Shown here piece after piece: positions 45,668-55,155 of a DNA stretch of 64,000 nucleotides (position 1 is the stretch's first letter; the number at the start of each line of letters is the position of its first letter). The position numbers were made by a program, and so were the translations under genes. The DNA is taken from the NCBI RefSeq assembly GCF_025152745.1, contig NZ_CP104040.1:4791629-4855628 (forward strand), in the 5' to 3' direction. Under the pieces are notes generated by a model. That model worked only from the letters and a program-made list of their open reading frames with translations, ran no database searches and was not told the DNA's origin. This stretch comes from Rhizobium sp. WSM4643 (GTDB taxonomy: Bacteria > Pseudomonadota > Alphaproteobacteria > Rhizobiales > Rhizobiaceae).

Positions 45668-46417
45668 TCAGAGGTTGCTCATCCCGCCGTCGATGATGAG
45701 TTCGCTGCCGACGATATAGGCCGCCTCATCGGAGGCGAGGAAGACGATCGTCTTGGCGACTTCGCCGGGATTTCCGAAACGGCCGACGGGGATCTGGGCC
45801 TGGATCTGCTCGGCCATCGCCTTGGATTGGGCTTCCGAGGCGCCGAGCTTGCTGTAAAGCGGTGTGGCGATCGGACCGGGGCTGACGGCGTTGACGCGGA
45901 TGCCGCGGCCGATGAGTTCGCCCGACAATGTCTTGGCAAGCGTCAGCAGCGCCCCCTTCGTCAGCGAATAGACGCTGGAGTTCGGCATTCCGATATGGGC
46001 GTTGATCGAGGTGTTGAGCACGATCGCGGCCTGCTTCGAAAAAATCGGCAGCAGCGCCTGAATCAGGAAGAAAGGTCCTTTGACGTTGATATCAACCGAC
46101 TTGTCGAAGGCGGCTTCACTCCACTGTTCCAGCGGCCCGAATTCGGCGACCCCGGCGTTGACGAAGAGGATGTCGAGCGTGCCGAAAGCCTCTCTCACGC
46201 TATCGGCGACGGCCTTCTGGCCGACCGCATTGCCGGCATCGGCTTGGATGACGGTGGCTTCGCCGCCAAGTTCGGCGCGGGCCGCCTCGACGCTTGCCGC
46301 GCTGCTGCCGGTAACGACGACGCGGGCGCCCTCGGCGATGAATTGGCGGGCGGTCTCGAGACCGATGCCGCTGGTGCCGCCGGTGATGAGGGCTGTCTTG
46401 TTTTGCAGGCGTGACAT
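45668..46417 (-). CDS. SDR family oxidoreductase
   Basis: 249 aa classical short-chain dehydrogenase. NAD(P) motif ALITGGTSGIGLETARQF, NNAG equivalent VNAGVAEFG, catalytic SINAHIGMPNSSVYSLTKGAL (Ser, Tyr-x-x-x-Lys), PG motif AVSPGPIATPL. AAGGAAC ribosome site before ATG 46417. Tandem with another SDR gene 128 bp upstream, both minus. Substrate unknown; the pair probably depends on the divergent, now broken, LysR gene. Confidence 0.9.
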   Translation of the reverse strand: MSRLQNKTALITGGTSGIGLETARQFIAEGARVVVTGSSAASVEAARAELGGEATVIQADAGNAVGQKAVADSVREAFGTLDILFVNAGVAEFGPLEQWSEAAFDKSVDINVKGPFFLIQALLPIFSKQAAIVLNTSINAHIGMPNSSVYSLTKGALLTLAKTLSGELIGRGIRVNAVSPGPIATPLYSKLGASEAQSKAMAEQIQAQIPVGRFGNPGEVAKTIVFLASDEAAYIVGSELIIDGGMSNL

Positions 46418-46545
46418 GATGACGTTCCTTTGATCGAATTTTGGGCCGCGGCCCGTTGTTGCGAGAATGCCCTGAAAAAGGCGGCGCGATAAGCCGGCGC
46501 GTTGAAGGATCATCAACCCGCAGCGGATAATCGCGCCGCGCCGTC

Positions 46546-47310
46546 TCAGGTGCGGGTGATCGAAGCGCCGCCGTCGACCAGCGAGGCCGTGCCGGTGACG
46601 AAGCTCGCATCGTCGGAGGCGAGATAGAGAACCGAGCGGGCAAGTTCTTCGGGTGTCGCGACACGCTTCAGCGCATGCAGGTTGGTGACGAAGGCCTGCT
46701 TCTCAGGCGTGTCGTTCATGTCCCGATACATGTCGGTATCAACAGCACCCGGCAGGATGGCATTGACGCGCACGCCCTGCTGGCCGAATTCGGCGGCAAG
46801 CGCCTGCGTCAGGCCGATCAGGCCGGATTTGCTGGCGGCATAGGCGGCAACGCCCGGAAAAGCGAAGCTGTAGCCGACGAAGGTCGAGGTGAAGATCACC
46901 GAGCCGCCGCCATTCTCCACCATTGCGCCGATCTGGTGCTTGGCAGCGAGGAAGGAGGCCGTCAGATTGATCGCCAGTGCCTCGCTGAAGCCTGCTTCCG
47001 AAACGGCGGTGCTCGGACCGGCTTCGCCGAGCGTGCCGGCATTGTTGAAGGCGATGTCGAGCTTGCCGTAATTCGTCACGGCGGCAGCGACCAGCGCCTT
47101 GTGATAGTCTTCCGAGCGCACGTCCCCGGCAATGGCGATGGCGTCGCCGCCCTCTGCCTTGATCTCCGCGACAAGGCTGTCGAGTTCGCGCTCGCGGCGG
47201 GCGCCGACGACGATCTTGGCGCCTTCGGCGGCGAAGAGCTTTGCCGTGGCGCGGCCGATGCCGGAGCTTGCGCCGGTGACGATCGCGACCTTGTTGTTCA
47301 AGCGGTTCAT
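46546..47310 (-). CDS. SDR family oxidoreductase (glucose/ribitol dehydrogenase-type)
   Basis: 254 aa classical SDR. TGASSGIGRATAKLFAAEGAK (cofactor), NNAGT, FTSTFVGYSFAFPGVAAYAASKSGLIGL (catalytic Ser, Tyr-x-x-x-Lys), NAILPGAVDTDM. AGGAG ribosome site. Similarity to the following SDR is limited to family motifs, so not a recent duplication. Divergent from the frameshifted LysR gene. Confidence 0.9.
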   Translation of the reverse strand: MNRLNNKVAIVTGASSGIGRATAKLFAAEGAKIVVGARRERELDSLVAEIKAEGGDAIAIAGDVRSEDYHKALVAAAVTNYGKLDIAFNNAGTLGEAGPSTAVSEAGFSEALAINLTASFLAAKHQIGAMVENGGGSVIFTSTFVGYSFAFPGVAAYAASKSGLIGLTQALAAEFGQQGVRVNAILPGAVDTDMYRDMNDTPEKQAFVTNLHALKRVATPEELARSVLYLASDDASFVTGTASLVDGGASITRT

Positions 47311-47437
47311 GGTTCCATCTCCTGCGTTTAAGGTGAGGCGGCCCCTGCCGTCCCTTTCGATGAAGGTTAAGATGGCATTTTCCTTTCGTTCGGATTAGTC
47401 TCCAGATCGGGGAACTCGAATTCGGAAAAGCCGAACG

Positions 47438-48342
47438 ATGATCAGGATCGAAGGTATTGCGGCTTTCGTCGCCGTGGTTGAGGCGGGCTCGGTCAGCGAG
47501 GCGGCCCGCGCCTGCGGCTGTCCAAATCCGTCGTCAGCGAAAGGCTGACCGAACTGGAGAAGTCGCTGGGCGGCATGCTGCTGCACCGAACGACCCGCAA
47601 GCTCACCTTGACGGAGGATGGCACGGTCTTCCTGGAGCGCGCCGCGCGCATCGTGCGCGAGATCGAGGAGGCCGCAGCCGATATGGCCGAGCGGCGCGGA
47701 ACGCTGACCGGTCCTATCCGCATTGCCGCCCCCGTCACCTTCGGCCGCATGCATCTCGGCCCGGCGCTTTATCCCTTTCTTGCCGAACATCCCGAGATCG
47801 AACTGACCCTCGATATCGATGACCGGCGCGTCGATGCCGCCTCGGACGGTTATGATGCCATTATCCGCAACGGCCCGATCGCCGATAGCCGGCTGGTCGC
47901 CTGGAAACTCACGCGCAGTCGCCGCCTTCTCTGCGCCTCGCCCGATTATCTCGCCCGCCAGGGAATTCCGTCGTCGCTTGATGATCTCAACAGCCATCGC
48001 GGCATCTTCTACACCAATCGCGGCGCTGCCGACTGGCGCTTCCAGACGCCCGACGGTGCGATCGTCGTCCGCGCGAAACTGGCGCTCGGCATCAACAATG
48101 GCGACATGCTCCGCGACGCCGCGATTGCAGGGCTCGGCATCGCGCTGCTGCCTGCCTTCATCGCTGGCCCGGCCATCCGTGAGGGCCGGCTTGCCGAAAT
48201 CGATGTCGGCCACAAGCCTGAGGCCGAATTCATCTACATGGCCCATCCCGAAGGCCGAAATCCCTCCGCCAAGCTCCGCGCCATCGCCGATCATCTGAAG
48301 AAGAGTTTTGGTGATCCGCCCTATTGGGATCCAGTGGGTTAG
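47438..48342 (+). pseudogene. LysR family regulator, frameshifted
   Basis: The start ATG at 47438 opens an HTH (MIRIEGIAAFVAVVEAGSVSEAAR) that shifts to another frame near 47505-47512 and hits TGA. After shifting by one base the frame continues as RLRLSKSVVSERLTELEKSLGGMLLHRTTRKLTLTEDG and the complete effector domain (GPIRIAAPVTFGRMHLGPALYPFLAEHPEIELTL to the stop at 48342). This equals loss of one base, probably a C, in the CCCGC(C)GCC tract. The HTH is the part split, so DNA binding is lost unless the shift is bypassed or is a sequencing error. Divergent from the two SDR genes. Confidence 0.85.
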
Positions 48343-48445
48343 AGCATGTCGCGCAAAAGTGTGCAGCGGTTTTGCGGGAACGACATGCGCAAAACAAAGA
48401 CCTAAAGCGCGAAGAGCGAATCTGAAAGATCGCCACGCGCTTTAG
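48343..48445. repeat. RIME-type repeat, copy B of a 100-bp element
   Basis: Follows the frameshifted LysR gene. Shares with 26331-26423 the ordered blocks AAAAGTG, CGGTTTT, ACGACATGC, AAAGACCT and AAGCGC...GCGCTT. Contains the inverted pair GCATGTCG / CGACATGC (48344-48351, 48380-48387 region). Confidence 0.75.
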
Positions 48446-48822
48446 CTAGCTCAGCAAGCTGATCAGGTTCTCGGTGACCGGCGAGCGATGTGTTTTCAGC
48501 ATTGCCAGCGCCAGGCCGCCACGGCCGGCGGCCCCTCGATCGGCCGGTAGGCCGCACCTTCGAGCTTCATCTGCGAAATGGAGGCCGGCACGATCGAGAC
48601 GCCGGGATCGGCGGCACCAGAAGGAAATCTGCGGCGCCTCCTGCGCCACGGTCAGCTCGAACCCCGCCCCGCGGCAAGCGAGCACGACATCGTCTTCCGT
48701 TCCAGGTCGCGGATCTGCTGGCTGAGCGGCGGCTGCCCGATGCCGAGTTTGCCGGCGGCACGGGTGAAGTTGCCTTCTTCCGCCACCAGGAAATATCGCA
48801 AGTGCCGCAGCTCGATCGTCAT
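48446..48822 (-). pseudogene. LysR family regulator remnant (internal deletion and frameshifts)
   Basis: Start ATG 48822 gives a sound LysR N-terminus ([41 protein letters not shown]) that breaks after about 43 codons. Farther on, in other frames, come pieces of the C-terminal half: [21 protein letters not shown], then GVSIVPASISQMKLEGAAYRPIEGPP, then LALAMLKTHRSPVTENLISLLS to a stop at 48446. Only 377 bp remain of about 900, so the middle is deleted and at least two further shifts occurred. Divergent from the MFS gene at 48908, its probable former target. Confidence 0.82.
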
Positions 48823-48907
48823 CTCCAAAACCTATCGAAATCGCCAGTTTCATATATTGGACAAATGGAGTGGCGTTGACTAGATCGAAGGTCGGAGGGA
48901 TGAAGAG

Positions 48908-50541
<1,634 letters not shown>

Positions 50542-50558
50542 CGTCCGCCTCCCGCACA

Positions 50559-52220
50559 TCAACCAAGCCGGATATAGGGCACGTCCTTCTTCGCCACCTC
50601 ATCAAGCGCCTCCTCGTAACCCGCATCGGCGTAACGCATGACGCCAAGCGCCGTGTCGTTGGTCAGCGCATGGTCGAGCCGTTCGTCGGCGGCATCCGTG
50701 CCGTCGGCGACGACGGTGACGCCGCAGCTCGTCATGTAGCCGGCATAGCCGCCGCCGCCGGAATGGACGACGACCAGATCGGCCATCGACGAGCAGAGCA
50801 TCATCGCATCGATCAGCGGCCAGTCGGCGATCGCATCGGAGCCGTCCTTCATTCGCTCGGTCATGATATTCGGATGCGCCATGGCGCCGGCGTCGAGATG
50901 GTCACGGGAGAAGGCAACCGGCCCTTTGAGCGTGCCGTCTGCCACAAGCGTGTTGACGCGGCGTGCGAGTGCCGTGCGTTCGCCGTGGCCGAGCCAGGCG
51001 ATGCGCGCCGGTAGCCCCTCGAAGGGCACGTGCTCGCGCGCCAGCCGGATCCAGTTGGTGATAATCTTGTTATCAGGGAACATCTCGAGCAGCAAATCGT
51101 CGATCCGGGCGATATCGCTCTCCTCGCCCGATAGCGCCATCCAGCGGAATGGGCCGATCGCCCGGGCGAACAGCGGCCTCAGATAGGCTTCGGTGAAAAT
51201 TGGAATGTCGAAGGCATTCGCAACGCCGCCCGCTTTGGCCTGCGTGCGGATCAGATTGCCGTTGTCGAAGACTTCCGAGCCGCGCTTCTGGAATTCCAGC
51301 ATCGCCGTCACATGCTCGACGATCGAGGCGCGACTTGCCGCCATCAATTGCCCCTGGCCGTCGTCACGCAGGCCCTTGACCTGCTCGAGGCTCATGCCCT
51401 TCGGCACGTAGCCATAGACGAGGTCATGCGCCGAGGTCTGGTCGGTGACGATATCAGGCACGATGCCGCGCCGGGCGATTTCCGGATAGACCTCCGCCGC
51501 ATTGCCGACGAGGCCGACGGAAAGCGCCCGCCTGTCCTTCACCGCCGCATCGATCATCTGAAGGGCGGTATCGAGATCGGGTGCGATTTCCTGGAGATAA
51601 CCGATCTGCTGGCGCTTGCGGGCGCGTTCCGGGTCTATGTCGACGCAGAGGATCGCAGCGCCTGCCATACGGCCGGCAAGCGGCTGCGCCCCGCCCATGC
51701 CGCCGAGGCCGGCCGTCAGCACGAACCGCCCGAGGAGATCGCCGCCGAAGCGCCGCTCGGCGATGCGCATGAAGATCTCGTAGGTGCCCTGGATGACGCC
51801 TTGGCTGCCGATATATTGCCAGGCGCCGGCTGTCAGCCCGCCCCAGCAGATCAGTCCCTTGCGCTGCAACTCGTAGAACACTTCGGCCTTTGCCCATTGC
51901 CCGACGATATTGCAGTTCGCCATGATGACCAGCGGCGCCTTGGCATGCGTCCGAACGAGCCCGATCGGCTTGCCGGACTGGATCAGCAGCGTCTGGTCCT
52001 CTTCCATCTCGGTCAGCGCCTTGACGATGCCCTTGTGCGCCGCCCAGTTGCGGGCCGCCTTGCCGAGCGCGGCATAGACGATCAGATTGTCGGGATCCTC
52101 ACCGACGGAGAGCACGTTTTCGAGCAGCCGCAGCAGCGCTTCCTGCCGCCAGCCCTTGGCGCGCAGCTCCGGCCCGCCGGGGATCGGAAATTTCGGATGA
52201 CGTGGATTGGCCTTCGGCAT
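50559..52220 (-). CDS. Urocanase (HutU) family protein, divergent paralogue
   Basis: 553 aa. NAD-binding core GLGGMGGAQPLAGRMAGAAILCVDIDPERARKRQQIGYL; VGLVGNAAEV; GIVPDIVTDQTSAHD; ERMKDGSDAIADWPLIDAMMLCSSMADLVVVHSGGGGYAGYMTSCG; ADAGYEEALD. Urocanases hydrate urocanate to imidazolone propionate. The canonical HHGGGVGMGYS segment reads HSGGGGYAGYM here, so substrate or efficiency may differ. Start MPKANPRHPKF at 52220 with GAGG upstream. Last gene of the minus-strand cluster, 228 bp after the TfoX-like gene. Confidence 0.85.
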   Translation of the reverse strand: MPKANPRHPKFPIPGGPELRAKGWRQEALLRLLENVLSVGEDPDNLIVYAALGKAARNWAAHKGIVKALTEMEEDQTLLIQSGKPIGLVRTHAKAPLVIMANCNIVGQWAKAEVFYELQRKGLICWGGLTAGAWQYIGSQGVIQGTYEIFMRIAERRFGGDLLGRFVLTAGLGGMGGAQPLAGRMAGAAILCVDIDPERARKRQQIGYLQEIAPDLDTALQMIDAAVKDRRALSVGLVGNAAEVYPEIARRGIVPDIVTDQTSAHDLVYGYVPKGMSLEQVKGLRDDGQGQLMAASRASIVEHVTAMLEFQKRGSEVFDNGNLIRTQAKAGGVANAFDIPIFTEAYLRPLFARAIGPFRWMALSGEESDIARIDDLLLEMFPDNKIITNWIRLAREHVPFEGLPARIAWLGHGERTALARRVNTLVADGTLKGPVAFSRDHLDAGAMAHPNIMTERMKDGSDAIADWPLIDAMMLCSSMADLVVVHSGGGGYAGYMTSCGVTVVADGTDAADERLDHALTNDTALGVMRYADAGYEEALDEVAKKDVPYIRLG

Positions 52221-52249
52221 CGTGGGTTCCTCGTTTGGTTGCTTTTCCC

Positions 52250-52440
52250 TTCTCCCCTCGGGGGTCCGAAGGACGGGTCGAGACCTGTGGCTCGACCCCG
52301 GTTGGTGGCCCGAAGGGTCGGAAGGGGGCTGCACGGCATGCACTTGCCTGCCTTCGCTTGCGCTCAGGCACTCGCGGCTTTGCCGCTCGCCCCCACCTGT
52401 CCTTCGGACATCTTCTCCCCGCTGGGGAGAAGGGGAAAAG
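52250..52440. repeat. Rhizobial intergenic palindromic repeat (two hairpins)
   Basis: Between the TfoX-like and urocanase-like genes. The right part contains TGTCC-ttc-GGACA (52398-52410) and CTTCTCCCC-gct-GGGGAGAAG (52412-52432); the left part has a related CTTCTCCCCTCGGGG stretch near 52249-52264. The sequence style is common in rhizobial intergenic regions. Confidence 0.7.
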
Positions 52441-52448
52441 CTCAGTCT

Positions 52449-52778
52449 TTATTTCTCCGGCATCGATTCCACATAGGCGAGTGCCGCATCGAGCAGACGC
52501 CGTCTCAGGGCATCGTCGCCGTAAACCTCGGCATTGCCTCGCACCCAGCCATGCATCACCCTTTCGCCCGACAGCATCCGGATCACGCCTGGCAGTGCCA
52601 GCGCCCAGCCGTCATTGCCCTTGCCGAGACGGATCAGCATGCCGTCATGGCGCGCGCAGCAGAGAAGATTGCCGTTGAGCATGAAGGCCAAGCCGCCGAA
52701 CATGGATTTCTCGGCAAGGCCCGGCCGACCGCCGAGTTCCTCACGCATCAGTTCTTCGAGACCGGGATCGCGCGCCAT
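52449..52778 (-). CDS. TfoX N-terminal domain protein
   Basis: 109 aa with the TfoX_N fold only: EKSMFGGLAFMLNGNLLCCARHDGMLIRLG in the first half, MHGWVRGNAEVYGDDALRRRLLDAALAYVES after. TfoX/Sxy regulates competence in gammaproteobacteria, but the isolated N-terminal domain occurs widely with unknown function. It begins 3 bp after the DUF917 stop, thus within the same transcript. Confidence 0.82.
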   Translation of the reverse strand: MARDPGLEELMREELGGRPGLAEKSMFGGLAFMLNGNLLCCARHDGMLIRLGKGNDGWALALPGVIRMLSGERVMHGWVRGNAEVYGDDALRRRLLDAALAYVESMPEK

Positions 52779-52781
52779 GGC

Positions 52782-53879
52782 TCAGGCCCTCGTTGCCAGT
52801 GCATAACGTGCGATCTCGATCCCCATCGCCTTTTCGACGACGGGGTAGACGGTCGGATCGAGCACGCTTGCCGACAGCGGAATGATATCCATCGGCACAT
52901 GCAGGATGAAGACATGCATGCCCTCCTTGAGCTGGCCGACGCTGAGCGGTTCGCCCTCCGGTGAAAGCGTGGTGATGACCGCGGGGAAAGTCGCAAGCCT
53001 TTTGCCATCCGCATCGTCCACCGCCATATATTCGTTCATCACATGCAGCGTCACCGACATTTCGCCTGCGCCGACGGTGATCGTGCCGATGTCGAAGGCT
53101 TCCTTGGTGTAGACGACCTCCCTGCGGGTAATGATCCCTTCGGCAAGGATATGCCCGCCCGTCGTCTTGCAGATCGCGTCGATGATGGCTGATCCGCCGC
53201 GCTTCTCCGCCGCGATAATTGCTTCGCCGAGCGCAAGCGCCATTGAGATGCCGCCGAGCGCCGCATGGGTGCGGACATAGGAGGCCTTCAGCGGATTGCG
53301 GCAGCTGGCGATGAAGCCGCCGGATTGGTCGGCAGCAGTGCGCAGCACCGGCGAAATCTTTGCCGTCGCCCCTTTCACCACCAGCTCGATGTAACGGTTC
53401 TCGGTGCGATTGCCGCCGACAGCGGTCTGGATCATCGGCTCGGGCGAACCGGCCATGCCGATCGACCCCATGTCGCCTGTCGGGTGCGCGCGGATGTCGC
53501 CGACCGCGTCGACCACCTTGGTGCCGAGGATTGCCGACGGCAACCAGCCGTTCAGCGTCGAGGATTTGCCGTTCTGGCCGATGATCAGCCCGGAAAGCTT
53601 TTCGCCGAGCGCCTCCTGCAGCAATTGCACCGCCTTCACATAGTCGATGCCCTGCATTTCCCAGGGCGTCGTCGAGGCCGGTGCGCCGATCGCGGCTGCG
53701 GTCGCAATCCAGTCCTCGTCCTGCAATTCGTCGATCGAGACAAGCTCCGGCTTGCCGACATTGACGGCGGCAAGCCCAAGCATCCGCCCGTGATCGGCCC
53801 AGCCGCCGCCGCCGGCGGCATAGACGGAGCCGCCCTTGACGGCAGCTTCCACGTCCTTCTCAACGAGTATGCGTCCCAT
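52782..53879 (-). CDS. DUF917 family protein
   Basis: 365 aa. The two-domain DUF917 layout is seen: N-terminal part with GGGWADHGRMLG, SIDELQDEDWIATAAAIGAPASTTPW and IIGQNGKSSTLNGWLPSAILGTKVVDAVGDIRAHPTGDMGSIGMAG; C-terminal HGGG-type domain with GEMSVTLHVMNEYMAVDDADG. Members often accompany hydantoinase-type genes and are unassigned. Start overlaps the M20 gene end by 20 bp; GGAG before ATG. Translationally coupled in the cluster. Confidence 0.87.
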   Translation of the reverse strand: MGRILVEKDVEAAVKGGSVYAAGGGGWADHGRMLGLAAVNVGKPELVSIDELQDEDWIATAAAIGAPASTTPWEMQGIDYVKAVQLLQEALGEKLSGLIIGQNGKSSTLNGWLPSAILGTKVVDAVGDIRAHPTGDMGSIGMAGSPEPMIQTAVGGNRTENRYIELVVKGATAKISPVLRTAADQSGGFIASCRNPLKASYVRTHAALGGISMALALGEAIIAAEKRGGSAIIDAICKTTGGHILAEGIITRREVVYTKEAFDIGTITVGAGEMSVTLHVMNEYMAVDDADGKRLATFPAVITTLSPEGEPLSVGQLKEGMHVFILHVPMDIIPLSASVLDPTVYPVVEKAMGIEIARYALATRA

Positions 53880-55155
53880 TCGCCTTCTCCTGATTCAAGC
53901 CCCTGTTAATCAAGCCCTTGTCCATCTCGCGCACCGCCTCGAAAAGCACGGCGGCGCCGAGTGCGATATCGTCGTTGTCTGCCCACTCGTCGGCCGAATG
54001 GCTGCGGCCGTCCCGGCAGGGCACGAAGATCATCGCCGCCGGCGCCACCTTGGCGATCCAGGCCGTATCGTGCCCCGCGCCGGAGGCCATGCGCCGATGT
54101 TTCGCGCCGACCCGTTCGCAGGCAGCCTCCAAGATCGACAGCAGCCCGGCATCGCCAGGCGTCGGCTGATTGTCGGAAACCCGGTTCGGCGTTTTGATCG
54201 TCACGCCATAGGCCCCCGCCAGCTTTTCGACATGGCCGTCGAGCCAGCGGCAGAATGCCTGCATGTCGGCGCGGATTTCGGCACGGCCATCGATCAGCAG
54301 CACCACCTTCGAAGGCACGACATTGGCGGCGTTCGGCTCGATCGTGAATTCGCCAACCGTCGCTGCGAAATGCCCCGGCGTTTTGGCAAATTCGGCGGCG
54401 GCATTGCGGATATCGAGCACCAGCTGTGACGCCGCCACCAGCGCGTCCGCCCGGCGGTCCATCGGCGTCGTGCCGGCATGGTCGGCCCGCCCTTCGACGG
54501 TGATCTCGATGCGGGTGATGCCCGATATCGCGGTGACGATGCCGATATCCTCCTTTTCAGCTTCGAGCACCGGGCCCTGTTCGATATGAAGCTCCAGAAA
54601 GCCTGCTATATCGGGTCTGTTCTGCTGCATCAGCACGTCAGGTCGGCCGCCGACCTCGGCGATGCCCTTGGCCAGGTCGCGCCCGTCGCTGACGCGCGAA
54701 AGCCAGGCCTCCGGCAGTTGGCCGGTCATGCCGCGGCTGCCGATGCAGGACACGCCGAAGATGCTGACCTCCTCGGCAAGGAAGTCGACGATTTCGAGAT
54801 CGTGATCGAGTTCGATATTCTGATCGCGCAGCGCCCGCGCCACCTCCAGCGCCGAGATCACCCCGGCAATGCCGTCAAAGCGGCCGCCATCCGGCACCGT
54901 GTCGGAATGCGAACCGGCCATGATCGTGCCGAGCCACGGTTTCCGGCCTGTCCGCCGTCCGATCAGATTGCCGGCGGCATCGATCCGTGTTTCCAGTCCC
55001 GCCGCCTTCATCCGCGCTTCGATATAGGCCCGCCCGTCGAGGAAGAGCGGCGAGAAGGCTCGCCGCGTCCAGGGATGCCCCGGCTCGGTAATCCCGGCCA
55101 GCGCCTCGATATCGTCAGCGATCCGGCTGGCATTGACGGGAAGATTGCGGCTCAT
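53860..55155 (-). CDS. M20 family Zn-dependent hydrolase (N-carbamoyl-amino-acid / allantoate amidohydrolase type)
   Basis: 431 aa. Di-zinc site motifs: GSHSDTVPDGGRFDGIAGVISALEV (His-x-Asp and bridging Asp), FLAEEVSIFGVSCIGSRGMTG (Glu-Glu), ELHIEQGPVLEAEKEDIGIVTAISGI (His), and the dimerisation lid region with RADHAGTTPMDRRADAL. This group hydrolyses N-carbamoyl amino acids, allantoate or ureidoglycine, releasing ammonia and CO2 or related products. Overlaps the amidohydrolase gene by 4 bp. Together they fit a hydantoinase-carbamoylase pair. Confidence 0.9.
   Translation of the reverse strand: MSRNLPVNASRIADDIEALAGITEPGHPWTRRAFSPLFLDGRAYIEARMKAAGLETRIDAAGNLIGRRTGRKPWLGTIMAGSHSDTVPDGGRFDGIAGVISALEVARALRDQNIELDHDLEIVDFLAEEVSIFGVSCIGSRGMTGQLPEAWLSRVSDGRDLAKGIAEVGGRPDVLMQQNRPDIAGFLELHIEQGPVLEAEKEDIGIVTAISGITRIEITVEGRADHAGTTPMDRRADALVAASQLVLDIRNAAAEFAKTPGHFAATVGEFTIEPNAANVVPSKVVLLIDGRAEIRADMQAFCRWLDGHVEKLAGAYGVTIKTPNRVSDNQPTPGDAGLLSILEAACERVGAKHRRMASGAGHDTAWIAKVAPAAMIFVPCRDGRSHSADEWADNDDIALGAAVLFEAVREMDKGLINRGLNQEKANGTHTR

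Noticed and set aside
47395..48294. Minus-strand 299-codon frame over the frameshifted LysR gene
   Set aside because: Shadow; the plus strand carries the recognisable effector domain.
48446..48853. Continuous 135-codon minus-strand frame as an intact gene
   Set aside because: It only joins fragments of a LysR gene from the wrong frame; better explained as a pseudogene.
51312..52964. Plus-strand frame of 550 codons over the urocanase-like gene
   Set aside because: Runs through a repeat and two real genes; composition of a shadow frame.
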